A stretch of DNA of 64,000 nucleotides from Incurvaria masculella (GCA_946894095.1 OX335655.1:10664001-10728000); one strand, 5' to 3'; positions 41,058 to 53,072 are shown, counted from the stretch's first letter. Numbers and translations: made by a program. Notes: generated from the letters alone by a model not told the origin.

Positions 41058-41840
41058 CATTAATGGCGACGTTTGCCTATTATTTAAGGTCCAATAAGAC
41101 TACAATAATATAAAAATAGTAACTTTTGATACTTTGAATTATAATTTGATCGTGATTTTGACGGTGATCAATGGGTCCGGAGTGTTTACGATTAGCGGTT
41201 AACATCAGCGGTCAACGTAATGTTTAAGTTTCGTGCAACGCAAAATTTGCCTGATCAGGCCTTAATCATACGTTAACGGTGATGTTGACGAGCAAGATGG
41301 TACGTGCAACCGGGGCTTAGTTAGTTAACTTGGGGTGCCTCGTCTAACTTTGCGATTTGGCTAGTACCAGGCCCTTAATGGCGACGTTTGCCTATTATTT
41401 AAGGTCCAATAAGACTACAATAATATCAAAATAGTTACTTATGATACTTTGAATTATTATTTGATCGTGATTTTGACGGTGATCGATGGGTCGGGAGTGT
41501 TTACGATTAACGCTTAACATCAGCGATCAACGTAATGTTTAAGTTTCGTGCAACGCAAATTTTGACGGATCTGTCTTTAATCATACGTTGACGGCGATGT
41601 TGACGTGCAGGACGGTACGTGCAACCGGGGCTTAATCTATGGAACCGGGTGGCGGGCTAATAATTATGAAAAACAAAGCATTGTATTTTATTAATGGCAA
41701 CGTTTGCCTATTATTTAAGGTCCAATAAGACTGCAAAAATGTGAAAATAGTGACTTTTGATTCTTTGAATTATTATTTGATCGTGATTTTGACGGTGATC
41801 AATGGGTCGGGAGTGATTACGATTAGATGACACAAACATA
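41058..41840. repeat. ~316-bp tandem units, three copies
   Basis: TTAATGGCGACGTTTGCCTA begins units at 41060, 41375 and 41691 (the last slightly changed). Each contains GATCGTGATTTTGACGGTGA; the first two end in GTGCAACCGGGGCTTA, while the third is shortened and lacks that end. The middle unit abuts an end of the 480-bp TTAA MITE family at its own TTAA. Confidence 0.85.
41317..41378. mobile_element. End fragment of the 480-bp TTAA MITE
   Basis: TTAGTTAGTT...CTTGGGGTGCCTCGTCT and TTGGCTAGTACCAGGCCC before TTAA are the reverse complement of 14586-14648. Confidence 0.85.
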
Positions 41841-42363
41841 ACATTTAAATGTTTGATGGCGAAAGAATTTCACTGTCGTCTGTGACTTCCCTGAGTAGAT
41901 ATGCAGAGCATGATCTGTCAACTGTCACTTAAACGTAGGTAGACGAGTTTAAGATCCACGTTTAAGGTCATTTCGACTTGAATTTCTTATCGATTGAAAA
42001 TAAGTTGACTTTTTAATGAGATTATATAAAAATGCTTGGTTTTTTGGAAGAATTTTGATTGTGTAACGTAAAAGTGACATTCATCTCCGCACTTTTTTCG
42101 TTTTGGCGTCCGGGCTGGAGCGTTGCTCTGAGCGGTTCTGTCCGATTCCGTTCTGTTGTAACGGCGAGTTCAGGGCGGGATGGAATCATCTTTGCCCGAA
42201 CAAATCTACTATTACTTTGTTTGTGATCAATCAATTGATTCAATATTTTGTTCTGTGGTGAAAAGAAACTACATGCTCTAAAATTTCAAATGAATTATTA
42301 AATTTAATGTTGTTCATGTTGTTGGCTTGTTTGGTGTGGTGAGCTGAAAATCGGGGCAAAAAA

Positions 42364-42593
42364 ATGATTTCGTTTCTGGCGCGCAACAAGGACGACATTG
42401 TTTACTTATCCCTTTTGCTGGCCAGCGTCGGTGTAGGCTCGTGGTACCGGCGACTCTCCTCGCCGGCGAGTAAGAAGTGGGTGGGCTCGCTTCTGGGCCT
42501 TGTCCTCATCGTCGTTGTATCCGGTTATAATGCAGCTCACCCAATTATTTCTGCGCTAATAGGCATTGCAACCATCAAACTATGTCCTATAAG
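42364..42593 (+). CDS. frj: MBOAT7 exon 1
   Basis: 230 nt from ATG (context AAAAAAATGATTTCG). Encodes MISFLARNKDDIVYLSLLLA and two hydrophobic spans, ending LCPI plus a split codon. Donor ATAAG/GTTCGA is weak; phase and family alignment support it. Confidence 0.82.
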
Positions 42594-45500
42594 GTTCGAA
42601 CTTTATTATTTATTTCTAAAACAAATCGGAAAAAAAAAGTTTCCAATCTCGTTTGGGAATATTTTTATGTACTCGCTGCAAATGAAAATAACGTAATAAA
42701 TACCTTGTGCACTCTGTCATTAGTTATCAATGCTTAAGTACGTGGAAGCAGTTGGATTGTATGTAGTGATCTAAATAAGGTGCATCTTACTACTAACAAT
42801 GTCGGCTGTGCTTAGGAGGTTTGGTTAGTTTACAGCAGAGGTTCTCAAACAGAATTCATCTACCGTTTAATTATTTTCTAGCGCCTCCAACATTCTTAGA
42901 TTTATCACATTTAAAAAATCACAATGGCAATCATTGCTTTATTAACTTTGATTATATAATTTATTTATAGCGAGCTAAATTAGTCTATTATTTATTGTAG
43001 TATATTTATAGTCTGGGAGGTAAAGAGGCCATAGGAAATTTGGTGATGTTGAAGCAGTGTAGAGGCCGATGGCTTAATTGTGCATGTTTTAAATATTTTA
43101 AAGTACTTTGAATTAATAATGACTAATACTAATGTTAATTAAAATTATTAATGTTAGAAAAACACAAATCAGCCTTTGCCCCATAAGACGCTTTACTGTC
43201 CCCCGATTTCCTTTTGGCCCTCTACCACCCCTACTATTGGCTTGTAGCACTAGCGGGGGCGTTATCGCCCACTTAAAGAAAGACTAGCTTACAGCGATAC
43301 TGGTGTAGAATAAAATAAGCCAGCTTTCAGAATGGACTGGTGTCAACTTAGAGATTTACCTAAGACGGTAGATAGGTATCTAATTACTGGATCTGCGTGA
43401 TGTTTATGCGTAGTGTATTTAGAAAACATAAGAATCTAGTTACCTATATCAACACGAAGCCAGTGGAAATCGTTTTGTATGGACACCACACCACTGCACT
43501 ATGCCTTTCCGGATAGGCAGAGGTGCTAGATGGCCGTGGGATATGATACAGCATATCCACTTTAGCGTCTTCTGCAGACGGGTGCGTCGTACCTGACCTC
43601 CAGAAAGATCTTAACAAATCTAGTCATTGTACGTTCCTCTAAGCCACCTGGATATGACCGTTACACATTCTTTCACCCTGTAAAGGACTGTCCATTCTTC
43701 AATAGGTACAAATATTGTTGCTGAAATGAACTGAAATGAAAGGACTGAATGCCCTTCAATAAAACCATCGTATTTTTGTTTCATACACAAAAGTTGTTAT
43801 TAATTAATTACAGTTTTTATAAAGCAAGGAATTGTAGAAATGGATTTTTAAAAATTATCGTTCGTAACATTTTATTTTTATCGTAAAATAAGAACAGTTT
43901 TGATATCCTTTCATAGATGCATCAGCCAGAGAGGCTTGAATGAAGGGATCAACATATAAAACTACTTAAATCTTTTTAATGGGCATGTTGTATGCAAAGA
44001 GAAGTATCCTGCTGGAAAATGATCCATCTGCTCTGGACATAAGCTTATATGCTTCTGTTTGGCTCAATCTGAAGTCAAAATAATTTCAGAAACCATTTAA
44101 TTTGATATTGAATATATCGCATACTCAAAATACAGTAACACAATAGATCCACAATAATGTGCCTTATTAATAATCTGACAAATTATGCACTTTACTATAT
44201 AACATCCTTTAACAACCTATTAACATACTAGCTCATCTTCGCTTTTATCTTGGCCAATCTCATTTCTCTTGTAATTTTTACATCACTTATTTTCTTGCGT
44301 TTGTATTTTACCAAGTATGGATAATGTTTAAGTATATGTTTCACCTTGCATATTAATGACCATCCAAGCATGTAGTCACCCAGTTTTATGTAGAGTTCAT
44401 GATGCTATTTTCCATGTATGCAAATCACATAAGCATTGTAATCAGTTGAGGGGATCTGTGCTTGTGGTTAAAAATAATTAAAATATTAGGAAACTGTCTC
44501 AGATTTTCGTTAGTGACACAAATTGACTGCTAAGGTGTCGAGGATACACCCAATATCCGTTCCGATATTTCTTTTTTTTTGCCACGACAAGCAGTGTTAC
44601 TTTTTTACAGGTCGACACATCTAAACAGCAATACTGATGAAACAAAAATGTTTTAAAATTCTCGTATGAACACCAAGTAAAAGCGGAAACGAGTCATCCC
44701 ACCAAAACACACACGAGTCCTTACTGTGGCAAATCCTATCCCATTTTTTTATGTATAGATATCTATGGAAAATGTGTAATAAATTTGAATAGAACTCAAT
44801 TTGCCTTTCAGCTACTGCCATGGGGCGACGTTCATAGTCATGTTCGCCTATCTGTTCTTCTTCCGTCTCGCCGACAAGTTCGGCCTGCCACTCCCGACAG
44901 GTCAGACAAATCTGATCGAGATGATCCTGGTACTCCGGGTGGTCGGAGTGGCCTTCGAAATCAATGGATCCTGGGTGTGGGTCGGCCGGGCTAAGAAGAA
45001 GCAAGGTGTCGACGAAGTGAAGACAAAGGACGATGACTTCGTGGAGATCATCAACCCCAGCACATTGGATCTGATACATTATTCATTCAACTATGTCGGC
45101 TTGCTCACAGGTGATTTTACAATATAACAAATTGTTTAGATATCCTCCTTAGTAGTCTGCGGAAACTAGGTCACGGAGGATACGTTCGTCCTAGTTCTAG
45201 TCGAAACCTAGTCCCGTTTGTGAACTCCTCTCTACCTTTCCATATTCTAAAGGATGCAACAGCTAAGAAATCCATTTTGAACCCGAGAAATTCACTATCT
45301 TCGTAGAATTTTACCTATTAATTTGTACTAAATTTCTTTACAATTATTGACTGCGGAGTGAAATCATACAGAAATAGCAAGATACATGCAGTAAATAAAC
45401 AAGAAGCTCGGAGATAAAAGTTTTATCAACTGGATGGGAACTTGGTGTTCCATGCGAGGACTATCCCGATAATCGCCGTTCTACTGTTCTCAGATTGTTA

Positions 45501-48500
45501 CTGTTCTGTTACCATGTTTATTTTGTTTTACGAACAAAAACTATTTAAATTTAAGGCCCATACTACCGGTACCGAACGTTCGACGATTTCCTCCACCTGC
45601 CGTTCAGCCGCCACGTGGACGCCGCGACCGCCGCACTCCGGTCACTAGCGTACGTGCCGCTGTTCGTATCGCTCTACTTAGCGATCTCTGCGCTGTGGCC
45701 GCTAGATGTGAGTACATTTACCACATGGGGCCGTAAACTTTCATTAAGGTGGCCCATCCCGCTCATCTCCCCATACAAAAGGGGAAAGAAGATCACGCCC
45801 ATATTTCTTGTTAGAGATAAAAAAATTTGCTCAAAGTAGCTTTATTTGATCGAACTAGATGTCTGATGACCATTGGCATTGTACAATTGTGTTTGGTTTC
45901 TAAGATATAAGGTTCGAAAGTTCGCATTTTTCGCGCGTTTTATACAATAACTTTGGAGGTGGATTACCCAATGATAAAGTAAAAACATCTTAAAAAGATT
46001 AGTCATCAGACATAGCTTATTTAATCAAGATTTATAATCTATTTGGTTTTTGTTCGATTTTTTACTACAGCGGTCGTGGTTTACTTTTAGCTATAAGTCG
46101 TTTTGAAATTAAAATTTTCGTAAATCTTACCAAATCATACACTATGCACATTGTCTTTTTTGTGGACATGTTGCATCTTCCTCATCACGGAGCCTGTCTT
46201 ATTCTTTGAAACAGAGAAGGTCCCAGAGCGCAACAGCACGGTTTTGTACCGTGACCGCAAATGAGTTAGGCCCGCCGGGTTGGGCCGCCTTAACTTATTT
46301 CTCTCAATTTTATACAAAGTAACCTATTTCATTATTGTTAACTGAATTATATGGAGACATCTTAGATTGAAGGATAGCTTAGTTGAAAATAGTTAAAGCA
46401 AAATATTAATTTCCTGGGAACTGTTATTTGGTTTTCCCATCTAAGCGAAAAATTAACATTGCAGTACTTGCTTATTATGAAAAAGAATATTTTTACTTAA
46501 TTCAACCTAGGACTGGGTCTACCGTCAGATGCAGATATGATTTATCTTATATCTGATATATCTTTCAATATTCAATCTTTGCAGTAAATGCCCGTAATGC
46601 AGTTAAAGCTTTTAAACAAAGTATGTAGAATATTAAATGCTAAATTAGTAGCAGAGGAAGCATTGATTACAATAGGAGTACGAGAATTCTAATTTATGGT
46701 TTATAGAGCAGGTGGCTGAATTAGTATACGCATTCCTGAATCTTTTGCTTACTAGTTCTAGTCCAGCTTTGGACTCATAAAGTTGTTCTTTTTACAGTTT
46801 TCTTCCTTTAATTAATGTGTCCTTACTTGACTGTTTATTATCCATATAAATCATATTAGTTAAAATAAGCGATGTACAAACGGAATCACTTACCGCCACA
46901 CATTAGACATTGACCCACTTACAGTTTCCTTACGAATGCCAATGACTACTGTGTTGTTTACTACGAAAGAAAAATCCAAGGAATGTGATATGTACGTATG
47001 TATAATCGACCGTGAAGCAAGGACACATAAATTAAAGAAAGAGTCCTTTAAAATGATTTATTTTATGCACAAATTGCAAGGCTAGATCTGAACTGGTAAA
47101 ACATACGATTCGCAGGTAATGCATCTTCCAATCTCGCCACCTGCTGCATACCTATCATTAGGAATTCTCCTACTAACACGGTGTTTAAAATTATTATTAT
47201 TATTAATTATAATTTTTACTTATTGTAGTACATACTAACGGAGGAGTACCTCTCGCGGAGCTGGCTGTACAAGGCTATGTACCCGTGGGCACTGTTCGCG
47301 CAGTTCCGGCAGCGGATCTACGCGGGCATGACGCTGGCGGAGTGCGTGTGCAGCGCGGCGGGGCTCGGCGCATACCCGGTGCGGGGCAACAACCGCACCG
47401 GCCACGGCCCCACCGTCGGATATTTATACTTGAAGCAGATGTGAGCATTTTACTGACAAAAACACACTTTAGCACTTACGTTTCTTTATCTCTCTCCTAC
47501 GCCCAAAAGAAGCGGGCATAAGAGCAATGCGATTTTTATTTTATTCTACGTCGCACAGTACTTTGTATGTTTTAATGGATATATATAACTGTACTGTTTT
47601 GCAATAATTTGTAGTTAGAGAGGGACATATTTTACTTTTATATTATTTTATCTGACACAAATAACCTGATGAAGGTGTGCTAATTATAATTTTATTGAAT
47701 GAAAGATGGTTGAAGCGGCGATTGAATTTGTCCATGTTTTCCATCCAGTAGCCTTAAAAATACTTTTAATGTGCTTTGATTATGATTATCCAGTCTATTT
47801 TTAATTGATTTGGGTTTTTAGCATTACTTATGTACATCCTCTGGAAGTTATTTCCGTATATCTACTACTCGGTTGAATACAAAGCTTTTGCGAATATTTG
47901 TGCCATAGACCACGAGAGTGCCCTTGAATTCGAAAGTTCTAGCTCAATTAAAATATTCCAATCAGTTTCGGCAGTCATGCTTAAAGTGAGAATTATATGC
48001 ATACTTCTGTAAAGTCCCCTGTCGGAGAGGGTGACGTTAGAGTAGGCTGGTTTAGGGTTTTGAGTCTCGTTTCGAAGCCCTGCCTGAGCTATGTACATAG
48101 TTCTGGGGGGACCTTGCTGAATCTTCTTGTGTTTTTAACAAAGTAATGTTGCCAGATTTAGAACCCATATTCCAGAAGAGGCCAGGCTGTTTTTTTACAG
48201 ATGTGCAGCCCACTGAAAAGAAAGGAAGGAGAAGTGGCATGTCGATATCGCGTCTCCGCCGTAGAGTCAAAGTGACCATATAATTGTATGGGAATCTGGC
48301 AGCGCTTCGTATGCCTCACAGTTGAAACGTCGCTACCGCTCGCGAATGCTCTCTAAAAATGCGTTTGTCAAGCCACCCACACTAACCCACCAATACGTCT
48401 GCGACAATGTTTGCATGTTGCATGTTCGTTTAAGTTGGGTTCATAGTTTTTGCAAATTGGCGACAGCGGGTCTCATGGCAGGCGCGCTAGATGGATTAAC

Positions 48501-51448
48501 TCCAAATGGTTTATCTATAGTGCAGTCCATACTTGTGATTCCGCACAACGCTCATTGAACACAAATGGCGGGCCGCAGGTCGGAGGAGGACGCGCGGCGG
48601 GCGGACTACGACTTCGCGACGGTCGTGTCGGTGGACGCGTGGGCGTGCGAGACCGTCGTCACATTCCGCGACTCCATGAAGGTGTGGAACAAGGCCGTCC
48701 AGTACTAGGTTGGCATGTACATACACAAGCGGTTCCCCATCAAGTTCCTCAAGTGAGTGATGCTGAGATTATCATTTTTTTCATGGTCAGCGCGGCATAT
48801 GGCGTGCGCCGGGACCCGTTAAGAACGGTCCGTAAGCTATGTCCCCCATATAAACGTAGTTTACTAATCATTTGGAAACCGCTATTCCAATTAAATTGAT
48901 AGCTAATATCTAATATCAGCTAACAAATATCTATGTCTGCACGCCTTTGTTTTTTTGAAAAATTGAAACGAATCTTTCTCTCGAATCTCAAACGAAATTT
49001 TCTGATGCTTACGGGCCGACCTTAAGGTGCCCGCAATGCCCATGGGCTTTTGAACTTCAAGGGGGTCTGCGAAAACCATGCCGGCTGGCCAGGTGCTTCT
49101 TTACACCATGTTTGAAGGACCCCATGTAGTAATTTGGTGGAAATACCTCGGAAGTTAGAGTTCACTCCATTTTTTCCAACCCTATAGATGAGGGATCTAG
49201 GTGATCGATGGGTTCTTAGTTTTGGAATTACGACAGTGAAATTGTGCTTTTTCTCCCTGTTCCGCGTTGATCAAAGATATAAAGGATGGAGGGTTCTTGG
49301 GTCTTGAGACGATTCCATAACACTTTTCCCTTATCTACTTATATTACTACTATGTTAAATACTATAAACTTTTTATTACTGTGTCGATGTTACTACAAAA
49401 AGGATTTCTCTGAATTGTTTATGTAACTGTACATGGATGGCTTTATACCGAGCCCAATGTCATGTTGCCACACCATTTAGGTGCCACGCCAGAGCCTTCT
49501 CTTTAAGTGCACAGCTACATAATCCATGTAAAACTGTAGATCCCCTTTCCTACTACGATGTGGACTTAGGCCTACATTCCTACAGGTATGTTGTGTGTTG
49601 GGCTAATATCATGACTGTAGGTGCGGTATTAGCCATCTTCCAGTAACCAGTTTCATAAAAAAATATGTACTAGCTAGTAAGTAGAGAAGAAAAGGTTCAC
49701 TTTTTACATGCGAACCATGAAGTAACCCAAATTCTCAATGAAAATGCAAATTTCAATCTCAGATAAAAAATAAAGTCACGCTGGACACGCACATGCTGGT
49801 TTATAATTATAATTGAGCTAACAAGACTTTTCCAAGTACATATAGTTATAGATATAGATGTATACATATAGTTTATAATGAGAGGAATTATTCGTAAGTC
49901 GCTCTTACTACTAGATCAATGTCAATATGACATAAAGCAATATCAAATACGTCTCCACAAGTAAACATTGAAAATACATGACATAATTTGTAAACAAAAA
50001 AACTCACAAATGCAAGATTATTAGATAAATTTTATTTAAATAATAATAATTGTAAGGCTGTGTTCATGAACTCTGTTGAAATCATATTGCAGGATGCATG
50101 TGGCTCTGTTCGTATCGGTGATCTGGCATGGCTTCCACGCTGGATACTTCTTCTGCATCTACTTCTGTCCTTTCTACGTCATGGCTGAAGACATATACGT
50201 GAAGCTTTACTACAAAAATGCCACTGGTCTCGTGAGTATTTCCTATTCACGTTAATACATTTAAGTGGTTCAGCATCCCTCACTATTGTTTTTTTCTTTT
50301 GAATTTAATTGCATGTATTAACCTTGCATAACATGCAAGGCTTTTTATCGGCACTGCCTAACATAAGTAGGGGGATGCAAAGTAGGACTTGACATGTATA
50401 TTTTCAATGTATTTTTATTGTTCATATTGTGTATAATATGTTGAGTCATTAAAATCACAACAAGTTTCTTAAGCACTTAAGTAAGTATCGATCATAAGTA
50501 AAAAAACCTAGCTGTCGCAATACAAGCTAAGCCTAGTGCGACGGTTAAGAAACGAATTTTAGATCGCTCCGAATTGTAATAAAAGGTGTACTTACTCTTT
50601 TTGTTATAATTGCATTAAAGTTTTTTTTCGGAACAACATCAGCATTACTGCTCGATTGATTTTTTTAATGGTTGAGGAAAACACACATGTATACCGTGTC
50701 TCTAAATCCTAAAGGCCTTTGGGAGTCTCGGAGTCAAAGGCAAGGTTAAAAACTACAACTTTACGTTAATTATGTAGTCATTCATTTTGCTAAGGAATAT
50801 TTTATTAATATTATGAACTGCAATTTTTGATAAATCTAATTGTCTTGTCTCACAGAATGTTGTCTCGCTCAATTAGGTATTGGTTCTGTTTGTTTTTACT
50901 TTTTTTTAATGTCTAGCTTAAGACACTACATGGGAACTAGAAGCCGTCCCAGGACGTTCTTTGTATTTCTCGGCTTCATTGAACTGTATGGAAAACACGG
51001 ACAATTTTCTTTGCCGCTTCCTCCATTCCTGATTCAATGCGCTGGTACCAATTATCCAGTATTACGTGGAATCTGATCCACGGCCAACCTCAACGGTTGG
51101 AAATCGTCACCCATCCAGAACCCAGCCGCGCTCAGAGGTGCTTCACCCAGCTTATTGAATCGCAAGGATCTATCTGAAGCAAGTTCTGACCGTATCCCTT
51201 CGCAGAAGCGCAAGATATGGAGCTTCGCGCTGTGGTTCCTCCGCGGGCACTACGAGTCCTACCAGACCGCCGCGTTCCTGCTGCTGAGCTTCGAGCGAGT
51301 CTGGCGCTACTACACCTCCATGAACCACTACCTCTACGTGTTCTGGCTGGCGGTGTACTTGCTGGGCCTGGCCCTCGACGCTGCGCACAAGAGGGGGGCA
51401 GGAGGGAGAGAGAAGCTCGCGGAGAGCGAGAGGGTTGCTGTTAAGTGA
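42364..51448 (+). CDS. frj: MBOAT7/farjavit lysophospholipid acyltransferase, 7 exons, with in-frame stop
   Basis: Exons: 42364-42593, 44812-45110, 45556-45707, 47229-47440, 48579-48752, 50093-50231, 51206-51448. Joined 1449 nt, 482 codons; all phases agree (human MBOAT7 is 472). Family signatures in order: N-terminal hydrophobic spans, SFNYVGLLTGPYYRYRTFDD (like TGPFFRYRTY), WALFAQFRQRIYAGM, GLGAYPV, GPTVGYLYL, FRDSMKVWNKAVQ with active-site Asn335, and VSVIWHGFHAGYFF with His368. Enzymes of this family move arachidonoyl chains to lysophosphatidylinositol in the ER membrane. A TAG at 48706-48708 (codon 341) stands where relatives have Trp, so the assembly as given would make a truncated enzyme lacking His368; the rest is intact and highly conserved. 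Confidence 0.9.
42594..44811. other. MBOAT7 intron 1, no feature recognised
   Basis: AT-rich, no coding pattern and no clear copy of the window's repeat families. Confidence 0.5.
44812..45110 (+). CDS. frj: MBOAT7 exon 2
   Basis: 299 nt, acceptor TTGCCTTTCAG, donor CACAG/GTGATT. Encodes YCHGATFIVMFAYLFFFRLA, LVLRVVGVAFEI and HYSFNYVGLLTG. Confidence 0.9.
45556..45707 (+). CDS. frj: MBOAT7 exon 3
   Basis: 152 nt, donor GAT/GTGAGT. Encodes GPYYRYRTFDDFLHLPFSRH then a hydrophobic span. A 550-bp MITE starts 36 bp after this exon. Confidence 0.9.
45744..46293. mobile_element. TTAA-flanked ~550-bp MITE, copy 3 (MBOAT7 intron 3)
   Basis: TTAAGGTGGCCCATCCCGCT to CGGGTTGGGCCGCCTTAA, 550 bp, same length as copy 2. 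Confidence 0.9.
46294..47228. other. MBOAT7 intron 3 remainder
   Basis: AT-rich; nothing recognised. Confidence 0.5.
47229..47440 (+). CDS. frj: MBOAT7 exon 4
   Basis: 212 nt, acceptor ACTTATTGTAG, donor GCAGAT/GTGAGC. Encodes WALFAQFRQRIYAGMTLAEC and GLGAYPVRGNNRTGHGPTVG. Confidence 0.9.
48215..48440. repeat. Dispersed repeat, inverted relative to 34000-34255
   Basis: GACCATATAATTGTATGGGA, CACAGTTGAAACGTCGC and AAAAATGCGTTTGTCAAG match the other copy in reverse. It ends about 140 bp before MBOAT7 exon 5. Confidence 0.65.
48579..48752 (+). CDS. frj: MBOAT7 exon 5 with in-frame TAG
   Basis: 174 nt, acceptor GGGCCGCAG, donor CTCAA/GTGAGT. Encodes SEEDARRADYDFATVVSVDA, FRDSMKVWNKAVQY, then TAG at 48706-48708, then VGMYIHKRFPIKFLK. 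Reading continues cleanly after the stop. Confidence 0.85.
48819..49025. mobile_element. TTAA MITE of the GCCCGTAAGC family, internally deleted
   Basis: TTAAGAACGGTCCGTAAGCT at the left and CTTACGGGCCGACCTTAA at the right; 207 bp against 374 bp in the copy at 53357. Confidence 0.75.
49430..49665. repeat. SINE fragments, two orientations
   Basis: A reverse body start (ACATGGATGGCTTTATACC, GGTGCCACGCCAGAGCCTTC) is joined to a forward end (CATGTAAAACTGTAGATCCC to TTGGGCTAATATCATGACTG), with an A-rich end. Confidence 0.6.
50093..50231 (+). CDS. frj: MBOAT7 exon 6: catalytic His
   Basis: 139 nt, acceptor CATATTGCAG, donor GGTCTC/GTGAGT. Encodes MHVALFVSVIWHGFHAGYFF with the conserved MBOAT histidine. 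Confidence 0.9.
50925..51153 (-). repeat. 5S-headed SINE in MBOAT7 intron 6
   Basis: Minus strand: GCACCTCTGAGCGCGGCTGG and TTCTGGATGGGTGACGATTT (5S-like), then body AGATTCCACGTAATACTGG and so on. Ends about 50 bp before exon 7. Confidence 0.65.
51206..51448 (+). CDS. frj: MBOAT7 exon 7: C terminus
   Basis: 243 nt, acceptor CCTTCGCAG, TGA at 51446-51448. Encodes WFLRGHYESYQTAAFLLLSF, ERVWRYYTSMNHYLYVFWLA and a basic tail. Confidence 0.9.
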   Translation, partial: KRKIWSFALWFLRGHYESYQTAAFLLLSFERVWRYYTSMNHYLYVFWLAVYLLGLALDAAHKRGAGGREKLAESERVAVK

Positions 51449-51544
51449 TTGGGTGTTTGCGGTTTTGTTTGAATTGAATCCAAAGCAGGCGAAAATGGTG
51501 TTATTGTAGATTTTTATTCCATAAGTGTTAGGTGGGGATAAGCA

Positions 51545-51861
51545 CCAGAAAATTACGTTACCCATGCAAACATAGTTTACTAATCATTTGAAAACCGCTG
51601 TTCCAATTTATTTGATATTTGGTGTATAATATAAATGAACAAATATTTGTGCGTGCACGTTTTTGTTTTTTGGTAAATGTTGATGGTTGAAAAATTTGTA
51701 TGAAGATTTCATTCTTGCTTTTGATTCGGCTTAGATTTACCAAAAAAACTAAAGTGTTGCCTGATATTAGATATTACATATCAATGAAATTAGTACAGTG
51801 GTTTTCAAATAATAAGTAAACACATTTGTATGGGCAGAACAGCTTACGGGCCATTCTTGAG
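51545..51861. mobile_element. GCCCGTAAGC-family MITE, diverged
   Basis: CAAACATAGTTTACTAATCA and AATAATAAGTAAACACATTT are the inner inverted arms; the right end keeps GCTTACGGGCCATTCTTGAG, the left end is lost. Starts about 100 bp after the MBOAT7 stop. Confidence 0.65.
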
Positions 51862-52412
51862 TGGCTGATAAGGACAATATGGAAATCTATTCAAAGAGTA
51901 TAGAAAATAGAAAAAAGTTAAGAATGTTGTCAATTCTAGTTTGGTATTATTGTGCACAATAACACGAGTTCTTAAAAATAATTAAGTATGTAGTTCAAAG
52001 GTGTTAACCCCGCTTACAATGGCTTCTTCGAACATTTCCGGGCTCATTGGTAGCAGAGGGCAGTCGCGGTCAGGTGCTCAGTGCTTTTATTCCAGTTCAC
52101 TTCAAGCCTTATAAGCTATAGGGTCTTTCAATGGGGCTATAACCTCCATACAAATTATAGCTGCCATTTGTTATAGAATATAGAGAAATTTGTTCTGAAT
52201 TGTTCAGCGAATGATTGTATGTGGCAAGCCAACATGTAGCATTGAACAATGTGCTCAAATTATCCAATTAATTTATCACAAACAGTGTTCTGTTAGATAA
52301 ATGTTCCACATATTGTCAAAGCCACCTCACACAAACAAGCTGCTACCGATTGATGATAAGCAACTTCTTATGGCCTAAACGGGATGAAAAGGATAACTAT
52401 GACAGGCGGTAA
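51862..52412. other. Intergenic stretch, no feature recognised
   Basis: AT-rich. The start of the transposase remnant described next may lie here, but it is not readable. Confidence 0.45.
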
Positions 52413-52527
52413 CAACAGTACGGCGCTACATGACACAAAGGGCATGCCTTGATAGACATTCTGCACGAGCGATTGTGAATTGGTCACCGAGATTGTGCGA
52501 TTTAACTCCTCTAGACTTCTTCCTTTA
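52413..52527 (+). pseudogene. DDE_3 transposase remnant cut by a MITE
   Basis: One frame reads QQYGAT, stop, HKGHALIDILHERL; after a frame change another reads NWSPRLCDLTPLDFFL. This is the end of the DDE_3 (mariner-like) catalytic domain, where family members continue with Trp-Gly. The MITE at 52525 begins exactly where that Trp codon is expected. Inactive. Confidence 0.65.
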
Positions 52528-53072
52528 AGGTGGGCTTCCCGCTCAACTCCACATACAAACGTGGAAAGAAGAGCATGCGCATATTTCTTGTCAGATATCC
52601 AAAATTATACTGAAAAGAGCTTTATTTGATCGAACTAGATGTCTGATGAATTAGCATTGTAAAATAGTGTTTAGTTCCTAAGTTCTTAGGTCCGAAATTT
52701 CGAATTTTCGTGCGTTTTATACAATAACTTTGGAGGTGGATTACTCAACGATAAAATAAAAAAATCTTGGAAAGGTTAGTCATCAGACTTAGCTTGTTTC
52801 ATGTAGATTAATAATCAAGTTGGTTTTTGTTTGATTTTAGATTACTGCGGTCGTGGTTTACTTTTAGCTAAAGTCGTTTTGTAATAACAATTTTCGTAAA
52901 TCTTACCAGATCAAACACTATGCGCATTGTCTGCTTTGTGGACATGTTGCATCCTCCTCATCACGGAGCCTGTCTTTTTCTTTGAAACAAAGAAGAAGGT
53001 CCCAGAGCGCAATAACACGGTTTTGTACCATGCCCGAGAATGAGTTAGTCCTGTCGGGAAGGGCCACCTTAA
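52525..53072. mobile_element. TTAA-flanked ~550-bp MITE, copy 4
   Basis: TTAAGGTGGGCTTCCCGCTC to CGGGAAGGGCCACCTTAA, 548 bp, same orientation as copies 1 and 3. Confidence 0.88.
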
